From contig NZ_QTTN01000007.1 of assembly GCF_003386535.1 (NCBI RefSeq), positions 62,001-126,000 of the forward strand: 64,000 nucleotides of DNA, written 5' to 3'. Source of the stretch: Paenibacillus taihuensis (lineage in GTDB: Bacteria > Bacillota > Bacilli > Paenibacillales > Paenibacillaceae). The notes below the pieces were generated by a model, which searched no databases, had not been told where the DNA came from, and was given only the letters and a program-made list of their open reading frames with translations. The translations under genes were made by a program, and so were the position numbers. Positions 35,709-44,079 of this stretch are shown here, one piece after another. The number at the start of each line of letters is the position of its first letter. Within the stretch, counting starts at the first letter, position 1.

Positions 35709-35757
35709 TTGCAATAGCGAACTTGTGTGTTAATATTGTGAGTGAATGTTCACTCAC
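35709..35757 (+). promoter_or_regulatory. tetR-kinase promoter with TetR operator 2
   Basis: TTGCAA (35709-35714), a 16-base spacer and TAATAT (35731-35736) form a plausible sigma-A promoter for the TetR gene. The palindrome GTGAGTGAATGTTCACTCAC (35738-35757) begins one base after the -10 box. It differs from operator 1 at a single base and lies exactly 100 bp away. Confidence 0.8.
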
Positions 35758-35791
35758 CAACTGCCTTTCACACTGATTCGAGGTGCTTACC

Positions 35792-36445
35792 ATGATTGAC
35801 GACTACTTCTCCGATTCGTTCAAGAAGATCTCGCAAGAGAAACGGGACAAAATCCTCGGCGCTGCTATCGTCGAGTTCGCCGAACGCGGGTTTGACAGCG
35901 CTAATATTAACACGATTGCTCAGAAGGCTGATATTAGCGTCGGCTCGCTCTATAAATATTTTGGCAGCAAGGAAGATCTGTATCTCATGATTATTCGTAT
36001 CGGCATCGAATCCACCAAGAAAGTGCTCAAAGAGATCATGCAAGGAGATGCCGATTTCCTAGGCCGCATTGAGAAAATCATCCGGACGATTCAGTTCCAT
36101 TCCAGAGAGAATCTTCATCTGACCAAGCTCTATAATCTGATGGCTGCCGAGAGTAAATCCGAGCTGGCCGGCAGAATTGTGTCCGAGATGGAGAACGTAA
36201 CTGCCGGGCTCTATGCTTCGTTCATTGGAGATGCACAGGCCTCCGGCAAAATTCGGGCGGATATTAATCCGAAGCTGTTCGCGTTCTTCCTCGACAACCT
36301 CTTTATTACGCTGCAGTTCTCCTACTCCAGCGATTACTACAAGGAGCGGCTGCGGACGTTCGCGGGAATCGATATTCACGAGCAGGATGATCTGGTTGCC
36401 GAACAGCTGATGAAGTTCATAAAAGGCGCTTTCTACTTGAATTAA
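35792..36445 (+). CDS. TetR-family transcriptional repressor
   Basis: A 217-residue protein. The N-terminal helix-turn-helix (KRDKILGAAIVEFAERGFDSANINTIAQKADISVGSLYKYFGSKEDLY) is followed by an all-helical ligand-binding domain. The ATG is preceded by GAGGTG; a GTG three codons upstream is less likely because it overlaps the RBS. The two flanking palindromes with a TGAACGTTCA-type core are its probable operators, so it should control both itself with the FGGY kinase and the divergent operon. The inducer is presumably an intermediate of the pathway. Confidence 0.9.
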   Translation: MIDDYFSDSFKKISQEKRDKILGAAIVEFAERGFDSANINTIAQKADISVGSLYKYFGSKEDLYLMIIRIGIESTKKVLKEIMQGDADFLGRIEKIIRTIQFHSRENLHLTKLYNLMAAESKSELAGRIVSEMENVTAGLYASFIGDAQASGKIRADINPKLFAFFLDNLFITLQFSYSSDYYKERLRTFAGIDIHEQDDLVAEQLMKFIKGAFYLN

Positions 36446-36472
36446 CCTATCCGTGCGAGAGGATGCTGGTTC

Positions 36473-38074
36473 ATGGCAGCTTATGTGATTGCGTATGACG
36501 TGGGGACGACGGGGATCAAAACCTGTCTCATCGAAGTATCCGGAACGATCAAGCTGATCGCTTCCGCAACGGAGCACTATGAACTGCATGTATTGGAAAA
36601 TGGCGGCGTCGAGCAAGACCCCGAGGACTGGTGGCATGCCATGAGCGTGACGACAAAGCGCGTTCTAGAGCGGTCGGGCCTCCCTGCTTCGAGCATTCAG
36701 GGCATCTCCTTCTGCGCTCAGATGCAAGGACTTGTTCTCGTTGACCGGCATGGCGTGCCTGTTCGGCGGGCGATGAGTTACATGGACCACCGGGCGAGAC
36801 TTGAACTGAAAGAGGGCATCGCCAATGGGATACAGATTGCAGGCGCGAATGTGTTCAAGCTGCTCAAGTCGTTGGCAATTACAGGAGCTGTAGCATCCAG
36901 CGTCAAAGATCCGGTCTGGAAGTACAAATGGGTCGAGCGAAACGAGCCTGCCATCTTCAGCAAGGTCTATAAGTGGCTCGACGTGAAGGAATATCTCATC
37001 TGCCAATGCACGGGCGAGTTCGTCATGACGCAAGACAGCGCGTTCGCCGCTCTGCTCTACGATACACGCAAAGGCAAGGAATGCTTCAGTGAATCCGTTT
37101 GCACCATGTACGGCGTCGATATGACCCACCTCCCTCGCATCGTGCGGAGCACCGATATGGTGGGACGACTCACTGCGAATGCTGCAGCATATCTGCATCT
37201 GCAGGAAGGCACGCCGGTTTTTGGCGGCGGCGGCGATGTATCGCTTATCGGGGTTGGAGCCGGCGCGGTCGAGCCAGGCAGCACGCACATCTACTCCGGC
37301 ACCTCCGGCTGGGTGTCGACGGTCGTGAGCCGGCAGCTCGTCGATGCTTCGGCGATGATCGCAGCCATTGTTGGCGCGAATGCGGGGACTTATAACTATT
37401 TTGCAGAGCTGGAGACGGCCGGAAAATGCTTGGAATGGGTCAAGGATCACCTTGCGCTCGATGAGATCAACATTTACTTGGAGAAGAAGCATGTGTCGGA
37501 GGCATACGAATCGCCGTATGAAAGTCTGTACGATTACATGATGGATGCGATCAAGAACGTGCCTGCCGGAAGCAACGGCGTTATCTTCACGCCTTGGCTC
37601 CATGGCAACCGCAGCCCATTCGAGGACGCGAACGCGCGCGGCATGTTCTTCAATATCGGGCTCGATACGGGCAAAACCGAGATGATCCATGCGGTGCTCG
37701 AAGGCATCTGCTATCACTTGAGATGGCATCTCGAGGCGCAGGAGAAGAAAGTGAACACCTCTCGGGTGATTCGCTTCGTCGGCGGCGGCGCTCTTGCCCC
37801 GCTCACCTGCCAGATTCTATCCGATATTCTCGGCCGCGAAGTGGAAACCGTCGAGAATCCGCACAATGTCGGCGCAGTCGGCGCCGCGATCGTCGCAGCC
37901 GTTGGCCTCGGCTGGCTCGGCAAGGTCGATGATGCCAAGCAGCTGATTCAAGCAAGTGCGCGATACATGCCCAACATGGCGAACAAAGCCGTCCATGATC
38001 GGAACTTCAAAGTGTTCAAGGCGCTGTACAAGAACAATAAGAAGGATTTTCTGCTGCTTAATGCAGGGAGATAG
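36473..38074 (+). CDS. FGGY-family carbohydrate kinase
   Basis: A 533-residue kinase of the xylulokinase/glycerol-kinase superfamily. The N-terminal ATP-site motif YDVGTTGIKTCLIE, EQDPEDWW, SFCAQMQGLVLVD and the C-terminal phosphate loop RFVGGGALAPLTCQILSDILGREVETVENPHNVGAVGAAIVA are all present. It is longer than typical xylulokinase (about 490) owing to inserts in the middle. It should phosphorylate a ketose or polyol, giving the substrate for the class II aldolase on the other strand. It follows the TetR gene by 27 bases with its own RBS (GAGAGGATG). Confidence 0.88.
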   Translation: MAAYVIAYDVGTTGIKTCLIEVSGTIKLIASATEHYELHVLENGGVEQDPEDWWHAMSVTTKRVLERSGLPASSIQGISFCAQMQGLVLVDRHGVPVRRAMSYMDHRARLELKEGIANGIQIAGANVFKLLKSLAITGAVASSVKDPVWKYKWVERNEPAIFSKVYKWLDVKEYLICQCTGEFVMTQDSAFAALLYDTRKGKECFSESVCTMYGVDMTHLPRIVRSTDMVGRLTANAAAYLHLQEGTPVFGGGGDVSLIGVGAGAVEPGSTHIYSGTSGWVSTVVSRQLVDASAMIAAIVGANAGTYNYFAELETAGKCLEWVKDHLALDEINIYLEKKHVSEAYESPYESLYDYMMDAIKNVPAGSNGVIFTPWLHGNRSPFEDANARGMFFNIGLDTGKTEMIHAVLEGICYHLRWHLEAQEKKVNTSRVIRFVGGGALAPLTCQILSDILGREVETVENPHNVGAVGAAIVAAVGLGWLGKVDDAKQLIQASARYMPNMANKAVHDRNFKVFKALYKNNKKDFLLLNAGR

Positions 38075-38107
38075 ATGGCGTAGCTCCATATTTATTGCTG
38101 CGCGAGA

Positions 38108-38230
38108 AAGGCTGCTCTCGGCAGCCTTGGAACCGCGTTTTTGGCGGTTTCCTTTATTGAGAGAGCGTATTTGCTCTCTCAGTCCGGTTTTCCGCTCTTT
38201 CTGACGCTGAGAGAGCGTATATGCTCTCTC
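38108..38230. repeat. Chain of four perfect hairpins in an intergenic gap
   Basis: Four successive inverted repeats fill the gap: AAGGCTGC/GCAGCCTT (38108-38128), AACCGC/GCGGTT (38131-38149), TGAGAGAGC/GCTCTCTCA (38158-38181) and TGAGAGAGC/GCTCTCTC (38208-38230). The last two are copies of the same GAGAGAGCGTATnTGCTCTCTC element. One of the first two may serve as the kinase terminator, but neither has a convincing T-run. The whole resembles a mobile intergenic palindromic repeat cluster. Confidence 0.75.
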
Positions 38231-38288
38231 GTCTGCTCAATCCCCGTTCCCCACACGCTTGCTCCGCAGAACCAGCTCCATCACATTC

Positions 38289-38717
38289 TCACTCATAGAA
38301 CCAAACATGCTCCTTCGTGTACCCGCCCCATGCCACGAGTTTATTGCGATTGATGTCATGGAAATGAAATGCCCATCCGCAGCCGATGTCGCCCTCAATC
38401 GGACTTACATTGACTCCTGCTTCCGATAATCGGCTGTGAAGTTGCTCAAGATCAGGAACCCGCAAGCATACACGCACACGGTAATTGTCCCTATCCTTCA
38501 CATACCAGTAGCTCGTCTCATCCGTATGATCGGGTTGAAATAAACAGATTCGGCAGCCTGAACCCAGCCTCAGCTCTGCGATGCCGAGTACCGGCTCAAC
38601 TAGCTCGAATCCCAAATAGTTAACGTACCACTCCGCCGATTGCTGAATGTCCTTGACCGGAATCTCGAGCGTAAAATCTTTGACAACCTGCTGCTTCACA
38701 TGGACTTGATCTGCCAA
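38289..38717 (-). CDS. VOC/glyoxalase-fold protein
   Basis: A protein of about 142 residues with the glyoxalase/bleomycin-resistance/dioxygenase (VOC) fold. DFTLEIPVKDIQQSAEWYVNYLGFELVEPV, LGSGCRICLFQP, VCLRVPDLEQLHSRLSEAGVNVSP and GWAFHFHDINRNKLVAWGG are the paired beta-alpha-beta-beta-beta modules. Function unknown. The start is uncertain: a TTG with GGAGAGG six bases upstream (used here), or an ATG 33 bases further upstream (38750) whose RBS is too close. Confidence 0.8.
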   Translation of the reverse strand: MADQVHVKQQVVKDFTLEIPVKDIQQSAEWYVNYLGFELVEPVLGIAELRLGSGCRICLFQPDHTDETSYWYVKDRDNYRVRVCLRVPDLEQLHSRLSEAGVNVSPIEGDIGCGWAFHFHDINRNKLVAWGGYTKEHVWFYE

Positions 38718-38814
38718 TTCAACCCTCTCCTTGATTGGAAAATATTTCATACCCTCTCTATTCGATCGACGACATCAGCAATCCTTCACCTGCCGCAATG
38801 AAATTGTCCGAACG

Positions 38815-38842
38815 AAAAAAGCTGCTGAAATTAATCAGCAGC
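38815..38842 (-). terminator. Rho-independent terminator of cysJI
   Basis: On the minus strand GCTGCTGA and TCAGCAGC form an 8-bp stem followed by TTTTTT, 25 bases after the cysI stop codon. Confidence 0.85.
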
Positions 38843-38866
38843 CCTCATCGTATTCAGCCAACTCAC

Positions 38867-40588
38867 TCAGTCGTGAAAATCCAGACCCGAGTGTACTTCC
38901 TTCACATATTCCGCGCGGATGCAGAAGTCGCCGAAATGCTCGCCTTCTCTGCGCTCCTTCGCATACCGGAGCAGGATCGGGCGCAGCTCGCTAAGAATCT
39001 CGCCTTCTCCGATATTTTCTCGGTAAAGCTTGTTCAGCCTGTTGCCGGTAAAGCCGCCGCCCAGGTACATATTGTACTTGCCTGGCGCCTTGCCGATGAA
39101 CGATACTTCCGCCAAAGCCGGGCGGGCGCAGCCGTTCGGGCAGCCGGTCATCCGAATGACGATCTCGTCGTCGCGCAGCCCTGCTTCATCCATGACGAGA
39201 TCGAGCTTATCGATCAGCGTCGGCAGGTAACGTTCCGACTCCGCCATCGCCAGACCGCATGTCGGCAGCGCCACACATGCCATCGAGCTGCGACGCAGCG
39301 CCGAGTATACTGCGCCATCGGTCAGCTTATAGGTCTCAATCAGCTGATCGATTTTCTTCTTCCGCTGGCTGGACACGTTGCCGATAATCAAGTTCTGGTT
39401 CGGCGTTAGGCGGAAATCGCCTTTATGAATCTTTGCAATTTCCCGCAGTCCTGTCATCAGCTGATAGCCTGCATCGTCCTTCACACGGCCGTTCTGGATA
39501 AACAGGGTGTAGTGCCAGTTGTTGTTGCTTCCTTTTACCCAGCCGTACCGATCGCCATTATGGTCAAAATGATACGTGCGCGCCTCTTGCAGCTTCCAGC
39601 CCAAACGCTGCTGCAGCTCATCAATAAACCACTCGATGCCGCGATCGTCAATCGTATATTTGAACCGCGCATGCTTACGAACCGCACGGTCGCCGTAATC
39701 ACGCTGAATCGTGACGGTTTTCTCCGCAACATCAATCATTTGCTCAGGCGTAACGAACCCGATCGTACGAGCAACCTGCGGATACGTCTTCGGATCTCCA
39801 TGCGACATCCCCATGCCGCCGCCAACCACAACGTTGAAGCCTAGCAGCTGACCGTTCTCATGAATGGCAATATAGCCGAGGTCCTGCGAGAATACATCGA
39901 CTTCGTTCGCCGGCGGAATCGCGATACCGATCTTGAACTTCCGCGGCAAATACACTTTGCCGTAGATCGGTTCTTGCTCCACGCCGTCGTCGCTCGAAGC
40001 CACCTTCTCCTCATCAAGCCAAATTTCATGGTACGCCCGTGTATGCGGATCAAGATGCGCGCTGACGCGCTTCGCCCACTCATATACCTCTTCATGTACA
40101 TCGGATTGATAAGGGTTCGGGTTGCACATGACGTTACGGTTAACGTCACCGCAGGCAGCGAGTGTGCTCAGCAGCTCCTCGTTGACCTCTTGAATGACCT
40201 TCTTCATATTCCACTTAATAACGCCATGCAGCTGGAACGACTGCCGCGTCGTCAGACGAATCGTATCGTTCGCGTATTTCTGAGCGATTCGGTCCATCAT
40301 CAGCCACTGCTCCGGAGTCACGACTCCGCCAGCCGCTCGGACACGCACCATGAACTGATACGCGGGCTCCAGCTTTTGCCGATTCCGTTCATTCCGAACG
40401 TCGCGATCGTCCTGCATATAGCTGCCGTGGAACTTCATCAGCCGGTTATCATCTTCGGAGATCGAGCCGGTGATCCGATCTTTCAAAGATTCCTCCAGCG
40501 TTCCCCGCAAATAATCGCTTCGCTGCTTAATCGCCTCGACATCGCTGTGCGGTGCACTGTTCGGCGATAGCAAGTTATTGTCAGACAT
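38867..40588 (-). CDS. cysI: Assimilatory sulfite reductase, hemoprotein subunit
   Basis: A 573-residue siroheme/4Fe-4S protein. The two sulfite-reductase ferredoxin-like domains start near [10 protein letters not shown] and [13 protein letters not shown]. Cluster and siroheme cysteines are Cys438, Cys444, Cys483 and Cys487 ([11 protein letters not shown] and [10 protein letters not shown]). It reduces sulfite to sulfide with electrons from CysJ. The start MSDNNL is chosen because GGGAGGTAAGCGGC precedes it; an earlier in-frame ATG six codons upstream overlaps this RBS. It lies 14 bases after cysJ. Confidence 0.95.
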   Translation of the reverse strand: MSDNNLLSPNSAPHSDVEAIKQRSDYLRGTLEESLKDRITGSISEDDNRLMKFHGSYMQDDRDVRNERNRQKLEPAYQFMVRVRAAGGVVTPEQWLMMDRIAQKYANDTIRLTTRQSFQLHGVIKWNMKKVIQEVNEELLSTLAACGDVNRNVMCNPNPYQSDVHEEVYEWAKRVSAHLDPHTRAYHEIWLDEEKVASSDDGVEQEPIYGKVYLPRKFKIGIAIPPANEVDVFSQDLGYIAIHENGQLLGFNVVVGGGMGMSHGDPKTYPQVARTIGFVTPEQMIDVAEKTVTIQRDYGDRAVRKHARFKYTIDDRGIEWFIDELQQRLGWKLQEARTYHFDHNGDRYGWVKGSNNNWHYTLFIQNGRVKDDAGYQLMTGLREIAKIHKGDFRLTPNQNLIIGNVSSQRKKKIDQLIETYKLTDGAVYSALRRSSMACVALPTCGLAMAESERYLPTLIDKLDLVMDEAGLRDDEIVIRMTGCPNGCARPALAEVSFIGKAPGKYNMYLGGGFTGNRLNKLYRENIGEGEILSELRPILLRYAKERREGEHFGDFCIRAEYVKEVHSGLDFHD

Positions 40589-40602
40589 GCCGCTTACCTC
40601 CC

Positions 40603-42456
40603 TCAATAGACATCCCGTTGATAACGTTTCTCTTGCTGCATCTGCGACAAGTATGCCGCTGCGCCTTCTTCGTTCAAGCCGCCTTCTTGCATAATGATTG
40701 CCAGCAGCGTCGCGTGTACATCATGCGCCATTCGCTTCTCATCGCCGCAAATATAAACAACAGCGCCTTCTTGCAGCCATTGATATAGGTCTTTACTGTG
40801 TTCCATCATCCGATGCTGGACGTATACTTTCTGATCCGTGTCACGCGAGAAGGCAACGTCCATTCGGGACAGAACCCCATCCTTCAGCCAGCGCTGCCAT
40901 TCCACCTGATAGAGGAAGTCCGAGGAGAAATGCTGATCGCCGTAAAACAGCCATGTCTTGCCTTCTGCGCCCTGCTCTTCGCGCTCTCCAAGGAATGCCC
41001 GGAAAGGAGCAACGCCAGTGCCGGGACCGATCATAATAATCGGCGTGTCTGAATCGGACGGCAGCTTGAAGTTCGGGTTCTCCTGTACGAACAGCGGCAG
41101 GTTATCTCCAGGCTCAAGCCGCTCGGAGACGAAGGTCGAGCAGACGCCGTAGCGGACTCTTCCCAAGTTCTCATAATGCACTTTGCGTATTGTCAGATGT
41201 ACTTCGTCCGGGTATGCTTTCGAACTGCTTGCGATGGAATATAGTCTTGGCGGTAATTTGCGCAATTGAGCCGTGAAAGCCTTAGCGCTTAACTCCTTCA
41301 AGTCATAATCCTGCACAAGGTCGAGCAGATCCCTGCCTTTGCAATACGACCGGAGCTCTTGTTCTTGACCTGGCTCTAGCAGCTTCTTCAGCCCTGAGTC
41401 CGGGGCTACTTCCGCAAACTTTTCAATTAAAGCAGGCGTCAGAACCGTAATTTCATACTGGCTTGTGAGCGCTTCTCTGATCGAAGTACGATCCTTGCTC
41501 TTCGGCAGCGGAACTTGCGCATCTGCCTGCCACTCCATCGCTTCAATGATTTCATCTACGAGACGCGGATGGTTCTGCGGGTAGATGCCGACACTGTCAC
41601 CTGGCTCATATTGAATGCCCGAGCCTTCCAGCGAAATCTCTAGGTGACGCGTTTCCCGGTCAGAGCCGCGTCCGTTCAAGTTCAAATTCTCCAGAACGGA
41701 TGCTTGGAAAGGATTCGAGCGCGAATACTCTGTCGAATCCTCGCTCATAGCTGCTGCTGCATCGACGGAACCGCTGTCAGATGCCGGCGCACTCGCCGCT
41801 GCTGCTGCGGACTGTCCCACTGCAGCAAGCACGCTTGCGAGCCACTGCTGCGCCGAGTCTTCGAAGTCAACATCGCAGTCGATTCGCGGTGCAATCCGCG
41901 TCGCGCCAAGCTCTTCCAGACGCTGGTCGAAGTCTCGGCCTGTCCTGCAGAAGAATTCATAGGACGTGTCGCCGAGCGCCAGCACCGAGAATGACATGCC
42001 GCCAAGCTGCGGCGCGCGTTTGCTATGGAGATATTCATAGAATGAAATTGCATTGTCTGGCGGATCGCCTTCGCCATGTGTACTTACGACGATGAACAAG
42101 TTCTCTACTTTCTTGAGCGCGTTCGGCTTAAAATCAATCATCGATGACAAGGTGACCTGCATCCCCTGGTCCTGCAGCTTGCCGGCCAGCTTCTTCGCCA
42201 GTTTATGGCTGTTGCCTGTCTGCGATCCGAAGAGCACTGTCGCTTCATTGGACACCGCCGAGCTTGCAGCTGGTGCATTCGCGACTGGCGCGCCTTGCAC
42301 GGCAGCTGCTCCTCCCGCTTGCACGCCGCCAACCTGCTGTAGAGCAGCCAAATAGCCGCTTAACCATATTTTCTGTCCTTCCGTCAGTGTAGGAAGCAAG
42401 CGGTTCAGCAGCTCCACTTGCTCTTGTCCGAACGGACTGTTCGTTACTTGCAGCAT
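40603..42456 (-). CDS. cysJ: Assimilatory sulfite reductase, flavoprotein subunit
   Basis: A 617-residue diflavin reductase. It has an FMN/flavodoxin domain ([20 protein letters not shown], about residues 91-110), FAD-binding [10 protein letters not shown] and NADPH-binding [12 protein letters not shown] and [13 protein letters not shown], with DVY at the C-terminus. Electrons pass from NADPH through FAD and FMN to CysI. The Ala/Gly-rich linker before the flavodoxin domain and the inter-domain linker with [15 protein letters not shown] are low-complexity. It is the first gene of the cysJ-cysI operon. Confidence 0.95.
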   Translation of the reverse strand: MLQVTNSPFGQEQVELLNRLLPTLTEGQKIWLSGYLAALQQVGGVQAGGAAAVQGAPVANAPAASSAVSNEATVLFGSQTGNSHKLAKKLAGKLQDQGMQVTLSSMIDFKPNALKKVENLFIVVSTHGEGDPPDNAISFYEYLHSKRAPQLGGMSFSVLALGDTSYEFFCRTGRDFDQRLEELGATRIAPRIDCDVDFEDSAQQWLASVLAAVGQSAAAAASAPASDSGSVDAAAAMSEDSTEYSRSNPFQASVLENLNLNGRGSDRETRHLEISLEGSGIQYEPGDSVGIYPQNHPRLVDEIIEAMEWQADAQVPLPKSKDRTSIREALTSQYEITVLTPALIEKFAEVAPDSGLKKLLEPGQEQELRSYCKGRDLLDLVQDYDLKELSAKAFTAQLRKLPPRLYSIASSSKAYPDEVHLTIRKVHYENLGRVRYGVCSTFVSERLEPGDNLPLFVQENPNFKLPSDSDTPIIMIGPGTGVAPFRAFLGEREEQGAEGKTWLFYGDQHFSSDFLYQVEWQRWLKDGVLSRMDVAFSRDTDQKVYVQHRMMEHSKDLYQWLQEGAVVYICGDEKRMAHDVHATLLAIIMQEGGLNEEGAAAYLSQMQQEKRYQRDVY

Positions 42457-42491
42457 CTCCTACGTACACCTCGCTTTTCGCAGCTGGATTA

Positions 42492-42508
42492 ATTCCGATT
42501 ATTCGGAT
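42492..42508. promoter_or_regulatory. Short inverted repeat upstream of cysJ
   Basis: TCCGA-TTAT-TCGGA lies 36 bases before the cysJ start. In Bacillus the operon is activated by the LysR-type protein CysL, which binds dyad sequences of this kind. Whether this is its site is not established; the arms are only 5 bp and it sits close to the gene. Confidence 0.22.
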
Positions 42509-42608
42509 CCCAATTTCATCTAATCTTAATCATAACCGTACCACGCGCGGCTTGGGAGAACAATACAGATCATTTTATAGCATTTATAAGGTATTCCAAT
42601 AAAGCGAC

Positions 42609-42641
42609 AAAAAAAGCAGCCGATCCATGCGATCGACTGCT
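42609..42641 (-). terminator. Minus-strand terminator without an adjacent minus-strand gene upstream
   Basis: On the minus strand AGCAGTCGATC pairs with GATCGGCTGCT (11-bp arms, one G-U pair) followed by TTTTTTT. The neighbour upstream in this direction, the GerAB-like gene, is on the plus strand. So it is either the old terminator of an inverted operon segment or an attenuator in a long cysJ leader. Confidence 0.72.
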
Positions 42642-42753
42642 TGTATCTACAATTCCCTTGTTGTTATATCGTTTGCAGACAGAGCAGCTCGTATAAAGCA
42701 ATCCCGTACAGCCAATACTTGGAGATATTTCAGATCTGCAAGGAGCAATCAGA

Positions 42754-43860
42754 ATGATACCAGCAGCCGAGAAGATTTCGGCAACACAGCTTGGCTTGAT
42801 TTTATTCACTTTCGTGATCTCAACGATCAACTTAACGGTACCAGGCCAAATGGTGATGTTCGCCAAACAAGATGCTTGGCTGTCCGTTCTTCCATCTGCC
42901 TTAACGGGCTTAATAACGATTTGGATCATGACGACGCTCGCACACCGCTATCCTGGACTTACGATCATTGAGTACGGCACCAAGATTATGGGCAAGTGGT
43001 TCGGGGCTTTTTTGGCGCTCAACTATATCTATTATTGGTACGTCTCGATCTCAACCATTACATTGCAGCACACGGCGTTCATCACTACATTGCTGCTGCC
43101 GAGAAGCCCCATGCTTGTCGGATGTGCAACGATGTTATTGCTGTGTGCTTTTGCCGCGGTTGCTGGCATTGAAGTCATCGGCAGATGCAATCAGTTTCTG
43201 ACGCCGCTGCTCATGCTGTTCATCTTGCCGATCTTAATTCTCGCCATCAAAGACGCTAATCCCAATTATCTCAGGCCAGTCCTGGGGGATGGGATAAAAC
43301 CGGTCCTTCAAGGCGCATTCCTGCCGGCTGGCGCTTATATGAATCAACTATTCATATTGGGCTGGCTCTTACCTTATCTCAACCAGCCCAAACTGGATCG
43401 CAAGCTCTCGCTTATGGCGCTCGGCAGCATTGCGTTCATCATTTTGTCCATTGTGTCGCTGTCCATCATGGTGCTTGGACCACTCACCGGCAAGCTGACC
43501 TATTCTTTCTTGAGCGTCATCCAATACGTCGGTATTGAGGGTTCCATCGAAAGGCTGGAAGCTATCGTCGTATCGATCTGGGTACTAGGCTACTTCATAA
43601 AAGAATCCGTATCCTTATTTATTCTCTGTCTTTGCATCAGCCAGCTCTTCCGCATTAAGAATTATCGGGATATTGTATTTCCCGTCACGCTGCTGTCCGT
43701 ACTTGGTTCCGTATGGATCTTCAAGAATGCAGCAGAGCTGCTCAATTATATTGTGTTCACGTTCCCGCTTCTGGCGTTCATGAATCAGACATTATTGCCG
43801 CTAATATTGCTTGTCATTGACTCCGTTCGAAGAAGACTGGCCGGTTCACGAGTGGCGTAG
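42754..43860 (+). CDS. GerAB-type germinant receptor permease subunit (receptor 1), inverted
   Basis: A 368-residue protein with ten predicted transmembrane helices. ISATQLGLILFTFVISTINLTVPG and AKQDAWLSVLPSALTGL are typical for spore germination GerAB/YndE permeases (APC superfamily), which form the ligand-binding part of nutrient receptors in the inner spore membrane. The RBS is AAGGAGC. Oddly it runs opposite to the rest of its receptor operon (A, C and D subunits at 43846-46775) and its 3' end overlaps the small D gene by 15 bases. Confidence 0.88.
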   Translation: MIPAAEKISATQLGLILFTFVISTINLTVPGQMVMFAKQDAWLSVLPSALTGLITIWIMTTLAHRYPGLTIIEYGTKIMGKWFGAFLALNYIYYWYVSISTITLQHTAFITTLLLPRSPMLVGCATMLLLCAFAAVAGIEVIGRCNQFLTPLLMLFILPILILAIKDANPNYLRPVLGDGIKPVLQGAFLPAGAYMNQLFILGWLLPYLNQPKLDRKLSLMALGSIAFIILSIVSLSIMVLGPLTGKLTYSFLSVIQYVGIEGSIERLEAIVVSIWVLGYFIKESVSLFILCLCISQLFRIKNYRDIVFPVTLLSVLGSVWIFKNAAELLNYIVFTFPLLAFMNQTLLPLILLVIDSVRRRLAGSRVA

Positions 43861-44079
43861 CAGCTTCATTCCAATGGGTTCAAACAAGAGCTTGAACGGA
43901 ATGGTAAAGCCCGGCAGATCTTTATGCGCGAGACAGAAGGAACCGAGAACAGCCCCCATAAGCATTATGACGCCATACAAGGCGGCTTCTCTTTTCTTCT
44001 TCCGTGCCAGCAGTGAGCGGATGCTGATGAATGACCATGCTCCAAGCATCAGCCAATAACCTCCGATTTGTGCGATCAT
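43846..44079 (-). CDS. Small two-helix membrane protein, germinant receptor D-type subunit (receptor 1)
   Basis: A 77-residue protein with two hydrophobic helices (GGYWLMLGAWSFISI and ALYGVIMLMGAVLGSFCLA), separated by RSLLARKKKR. Its start overlaps the stop of the GerAC-like gene (ATGA) and AAGGAG lies upstream, so it is a genuine operon member. The end FTIPFKLLFEPIG matches the FKPIG tail of the 79-residue protein in receptor operon 3. Small two-helix D subunits are known to modulate GerA receptors in Bacillus; that this is one is an inference. Its last codons are antisense to the end of the GerAB-like gene. Confidence 0.75.
   Translation of the reverse strand: MIAQIGGYWLMLGAWSFISIRSLLARKKKREAALYGVIMLMGAVLGSFCLAHKDLPGFTIPFKLLFEPIGMKLLRHS

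Noticed and set aside
36665-37729. A 354-codon minus-strand ORF inside the FGGY kinase gene
   Set aside because: It is antisense to an intact kinase with clear family motifs, has no RBS and a low-complexity His/Arg-rich composition typical of shadow frames.
42530-42556. A CGTGGTACGG string upstream of cysJ resembling a T-box sequence
   Set aside because: The invariant GGTGGNACCGCG match is incomplete and no specifier stem or antiterminator is visible.
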